From assembly GCA_937948705.1 (NCBI GenBank), contig CALECF010000135.1:1-8522 (forward strand): a DNA stretch of 8,522 nucleotides. The letters are read 5' to 3'. The DNA comes from an uncultured Anaerosolibacter sp. (GTDB taxonomy: Bacteria > Bacillota_A > Clostridia > Peptostreptococcales > Thermotaleaceae). Position numbers and translations under genes: made by a program. The notes below the pieces were generated by a model. The model saw only the letters and a program-made list of their open reading frames with translations, had not been told where the DNA came from and searched no databases. Each line of letters starts with the position of its first letter. Positions within the stretch are counted from its first letter, which is position 1. Of this stretch, positions 6,323 through 8,522 are shown piece by piece.

Positions 6323-7717
6323 ATGTTTCTTAGAAATCATATATTACAGGGGCGAAATCGACTGTTGCTGACATACATGTCAGGTTTGTATCTGGCGGAC
6401 ATTATTTTGAACATGTTGATTTACCGTAGGATTTCTATATTAACCCTATTGATGGGTGTGATTCCGGCAGCCGTTCTATTCACCTTGGTATGGAATAAAA
6501 AAAGACCTGTACTTACGATGTATTTTATAGTTTCTTTTCTTTTTTACTATACATTTTTGTTAATCATTACACACCCTTGTTTGATAAGCTATATGTTTTT
6601 GTGGTTGGCATTAATACTTAGCTCTGTATATTTGGATCGAGGAATTATTCTTCTTTCTGGTTTTTATAAGATTCTGTCGACGCTGTATTTTTTTAATAGA
6701 TATGGATTACAGATTTTTCCTGGTGTTAGTTCACAACAATTTGTATTTCTGTTACTATTTGATGCTTTCTTAATTATTTTTCTACTCACGACTACTGCTG
6801 TATTTAAAAAACTGTTAGATAAGGCAGAAGATAGTCAAAAACAACTTAATAGTATTTTGAACAACGCCGATGTCGTGACGTGGTCTCTAAATCTTAAGAC
6901 AGGGCGCATGGAGTTTTCTCAAAACATTGAAAAGCTTAGTGGTAAACCTGCTGCATATTTTGCAAAAAACAAAGAGGGGTGGAGAAGCATTGTACATCCC
7001 GCTGATTTATGTGATGTCAGCAAGGAGATACGAAAGCAGCTTTTGGGAGATATGAAACCTATTGAATATCGAATTGTTAATGAGAATAGGAAAGTACATT
7101 GGGTACAGAGCAGAGGGTCGCTCGTTAAAGACGAGTCGAATAAGCTAATAAGAATTGATGGTGTCATGATCGATATTTCACAGCAGAAGGAAATGGAAGA
7201 TAGAATTGTACATATGGCCCTTCATGATTCTTTGACTGGTCTACCGAACCGAGTACTCTTCAACAATCATCTAACAGAGGCATTGGATCGGGTAAAACGG
7301 AACAAACAACAGATGGCGATACTTTTTATTGATCTGGACGGTTTCAAAATAATCAATGATACCTATGGCCATGATACAGGGGATGTTGTGTTAAAGCATG
7401 TGGCGGAGAGGCTAAGTACAATCTTCCGGGAGAAAGATATTTTATGTCGCATTGGCGGTGATGAGTTTATGGTCTTGTTAGAGCTAACCTCTGGACAGCA
7501 TGCGGAAAAGGCAGCTCGTAGAATTTTAGAGGAACTGGCAAATCCATTTCAATTTCAGGGCAGATCCATTTATGTGAGCCCCAGCATAGGAATTAGTATG
7601 TATCCTATGGACGGTGTAGACATTGAGTCCCTTATCAAAAAAGCCGATGATGCCATGTATGCAGTAAAAAAGAAGGGAAAGAACAATTATCAATTTTATA
7701 GTGTCCATACAGCATAA
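6323..7717 (+). CDS. Membrane-anchored PAS-GGDEF diguanylate cyclase
   Basis: Predicted to make cyclic di-GMP from two GTP at the inner face of the membrane. The 464-residue protein has five or six hydrophobic segments (about 13-35, 38-57, 63-83, 87-103, 106-123 and 139-161) in its N-terminal third. A linker helix leads into a PAS domain (about 172-290; VVTWSLNLKTGRMEFSQNIEKLSG, HPADL, EYRIVNENRKVHWVQSRG, IDGVMIDISQQKEME). The GGDEF domain spans about 295-458: HDSLTGLPNR (301-310), FIDLDGFKIINDTYGHDTGD (335-354), the active site GGDEF (378-382) and SIGISMYP (421-428). The inhibitory I-site Arg369-x-x-Asp372 is intact, so product inhibition is expected. There is no EAL or HD-GYP domain. ATG 6323 follows a G-rich site (AGGGGGGAG, 6311-6319), slightly close to the start. 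It is monocistronic, with its own promoter and terminator. The sensed signal is unknown. Confidence 0.94.
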   Translation: MFLRNHILQGRNRLLLTYMSGLYLADIILNMLIYRRISILTLLMGVIPAAVLFTLVWNKKRPVLTMYFIVSFLFYYTFLLIITHPCLISYMFLWLALILSSVYLDRGIILLSGFYKILSTLYFFNRYGLQIFPGVSSQQFVFLLLFDAFLIIFLLTTTAVFKKLLDKAEDSQKQLNSILNNADVVTWSLNLKTGRMEFSQNIEKLSGKPAAYFAKNKEGWRSIVHPADLCDVSKEIRKQLLGDMKPIEYRIVNENRKVHWVQSRGSLVKDESNKLIRIDGVMIDISQQKEMEDRIVHMALHDSLTGLPNRVLFNNHLTEALDRVKRNKQQMAILFIDLDGFKIINDTYGHDTGDVVLKHVAERLSTIFREKDILCRIGGDEFMVLLELTSGQHAEKAARRILEELANPFQFQGRSIYVSPSIGISMYPMDGVDIESLIKKADDAMYAVKKKGKNNYQFYSVHTA

Positions 7718-7743
7718 AAATAGGACGATATGTCCTATTTTTT
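7716..7743 (+). terminator. Rho-independent terminator of the cyclase gene
   Basis: An 11-bp perfect stem AAAAATAGGAC (7716-7726) / GTCCTATTTTT (7732-7742) has a 5-base loop and a T-rich 3' side. It overlaps the TAA stop codon of the cyclase gene. Confidence 0.88.
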
Positions 7744-7823
7744 ATATGGAGGAATACTGTATCCATTGAAAAAACGATGTATAGGGCGTTTGAAGGTTTT
7801 GATATAGGGTAAGAAATGGTAAT

Positions 7824-7875
7824 AAATAGAAAGTTCTTGTGCAAGTAAAAGTTGAGTAGAAAATAGAAAGTTCTT
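7824..7875 (+). repeat. 15-bp direct repeat upstream of the small DUF3787-like gene
   Basis: AAATAGAAAGTTCTT occurs at 7824-7838 and again at 7861-7875, offset by 37 bp, in the leader of the 49-residue gene. Each copy contains AGAA-AG-TTCT, a short inverted repeat. No clear sigma-A promoter was found in 7744-7894, so the repeats may be regulator sites or a small local duplication. Confidence 0.5.
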
Positions 7876-7894
7876 TAGAAGGGAGAGAAAAATC

Positions 7895-8044
7895 ATGACA
7901 GATAATAAAGTGAAAAGTATCGGTGCAGAAAAGACAGCTGCATGGGCAGAACAAGCCTGTTCCGATCCAGAAACCAATGTGACAGTTCCCAGCGAAAAAG
8001 CTACAATAGATGCAAAAGAATGGGTCGAGGAAAATCAAAAATAG
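7895..8044 (+). CDS. Small DUF3787-like protein (49 aa)
   Basis: A 49-residue soluble protein with no signal peptide or membrane segment and an acidic, helix-prone composition. The pattern 'EKTAAWA' (residues 12-18), then 'VTVPSE' (29-34) and 'AKEWVEEN' (40-47), with two tryptophans (Trp17, Trp43), matches my memory of DUF3787. That is a clostridial mini-protein family with no known function. The reading frame is supported by GGGAG at 7881-7885, nine bases before ATG, and by a terminator six bases after the TAG. It is transcribed as its own unit between a diguanylate cyclase and a LysM protein. An association with sporulation is a guess from its clostridial distribution and neighbours. The family match could not be checked. 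Confidence 0.8.
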   Translation: MTDNKVKSIGAEKTAAWAEQACSDPETNVTVPSEKATIDAKEWVEENQK

Positions 8045-8049
8045 ATTTC

Positions 8050-8090
8050 AAAAAGTCATACCCTATCAGGAGGTATGACTTTTTGTTTTT
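8050..8090 (+). terminator. Rho-independent terminator of the small gene
   Basis: A 13-bp perfect stem AAAAAGTCATACC (8050-8062) / GGTATGACTTTTT (8072-8084) has a 9-base loop, followed by GTTTTT (8085-8090). It starts six bases after the stop codon. Confidence 0.92.
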
Positions 8091-8091
8091 A

Positions 8092-8119
8092 TTGAATTTT
8101 TTTTTACGAATAATATATA
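8092..8119 (+). promoter_or_regulatory. Possible promoter of the LysM gene
   Basis: TTGAAT (8092-8097) and TATATA (8114-8119) are spaced 16 bases apart, about 80 bases before the start codon. A closer candidate is CATATATT (8163-8170), which resembles a sporulation sigma-E type -10, but no clear matching -35 was found. Neither is strong. Confidence 0.28.
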
Positions 8120-8201
8120 GATAGAGACCCGTTCTGTATAGTATCCACCCTGTGCCCTTACGCATATATTGGTACTAAAGCATAGAAAGGCGTGGTATTT
8201 A

Positions 8202-8522
8202 GTGATTATTCACGTAGTAAGACCTGGTGATAGTTTATATTCGATTGCTCGTCAGTATGGGGTTTCTTATACAAAACTAGTAGCAGATAATGAGCTTGCT
8301 GATCCGAGTCGGTTGGCGGTAGGGCAGACCATAGTCGTGCTGGATGGAACTAGAAGACATACAGTTGCAGCAGGGCAATCCATGTTCAGTATTGCACTAC
8401 AGTATGGATTAACCATGAATCAACTGGTTGCTGCAAATCCACAGATTACAGATCCAGCACGGATCCTTCCGGGACAGGTGCTGGCCATACCTTCTAGAAC
8501 CACGAGACTAGGAACGATTGAG
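8202..8522 (+). CDS. Double-LysM protein, probable spore GH18 (YaaH/SleL-like), 5' part only
   Basis: The first 107 codons are present; the frame is still open at the window end. Two LysM peptidoglycan-binding modules are clear: residues 3-46 (HVVRPGDSLYSIARQYGV, then LAVGQTIVV) and 52-97 (HTVAAGQSMFSIALQYGL, NPQITDPARILPGQVLAIP). There is no signal peptide, as in YaaH/SleL-type spore proteins that are assembled from the mother cell. The linker RLGTIE after the second LysM is what I recall just before the GH18-like catalytic domain of those proteins, which act on cortex peptidoglycan. The catalytic part is outside the window, so that assignment is inference. I chose GTG 8202 because it places HVVRPGDS at the very N-terminus, as is usual. 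AAAGG at 8186-8190 is the likely ribosome binding site. An in-frame TTG at 8169 is less likely. Confidence 0.85.
   Translation, partial: MIIHVVRPGDSLYSIARQYGVSYTKLVADNELADPSRLAVGQTIVVLDGTRRHTVAAGQSMFSIALQYGLTMNQLVAANPQITDPARILPGQVLAIPSRTTRLGTIE

Noticed and set aside
7635..8038. Overlapping minus-strand open frames across the cyclase end and the small gene
   Set aside because: They lie opposite terminators and a better-supported plus-strand gene, and have Cys/Phe-rich low-complexity translations typical of chance frames.
7942..8124. Plus-strand 60-codon frame overlapping the DUF3787-like gene
   Set aside because: It is a shifted frame of the 7895-8044 gene and runs through its terminator hairpin; it has no family resemblance.

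Overview
The window looks like chromosomal DNA from a low-GC, spore-forming Firmicute, most likely an anaerobic Clostridia member. An Alkaliphilus-like or related clostridial genome is my guess from family recognition, not from any search. The signs are AT-rich DNA, strong GGAGG-type ribosome binding sites, compact U-tailed terminators, a GerMN-domain lipoprotein, a DUF3787-type mini-protein and a double-LysM protein resembling spore cortex/coat YaaH/SleL proteins.

Layout. Positions 1-4183 hold the distal part of a plus-strand galactose/galactoside operon: the last codons of a probable galT (Leloir uridylyltransferase), galM (aldose 1-epimerase), a cytoplasmic GH42 beta-galactosidase, and a LacI/GalR-family regulator, closed by a terminator overlapping the regulator's stop codon. 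Together these would hydrolyse imported beta-galactosides, convert beta-D-galactose to the alpha anomer, and feed the Leloir pathway, with the LacI protein as the likely sensor. The operon promoter, galK, galE and any transporter lie outside the window.

Positions 4373-4883 hold a minus-strand, single-gene ArsR-family repressor with its own terminator and two near-identical 17-bp palindromes upstream, very likely its operators. No arsenic or metal resistance gene is adjacent. Positions 4884-6171 hold a plus-strand lipoprotein with a C-terminal GerMN domain. Its long leader carries a CRP/FNR-like palindrome, and it ends in a UUCG-loop terminator.

Positions 6172-7743 hold a monocistronic membrane-anchored PAS-GGDEF diguanylate cyclase with a clear promoter and terminator. 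Positions 7744-8090 hold a 49-residue DUF3787-like protein as its own short unit. From 8202 to the window end is the start of a double-LysM protein, cut by the window edge before its expected catalytic domain.

Apart from the sugar operon, the genes are separate single-gene transcription units divided by recognisable terminators. I see no mobile element, CRISPR array, tRNA or rRNA. I do not see strong evidence for a wholly new multi-gene system. The most noteworthy items are the orphan ArsR with duplicated operators and a cysteine-rich tail, the palindromes in the promoters of the lipoprotein and cyclase genes, and the small DUF3787-like gene with a repeated leader motif.
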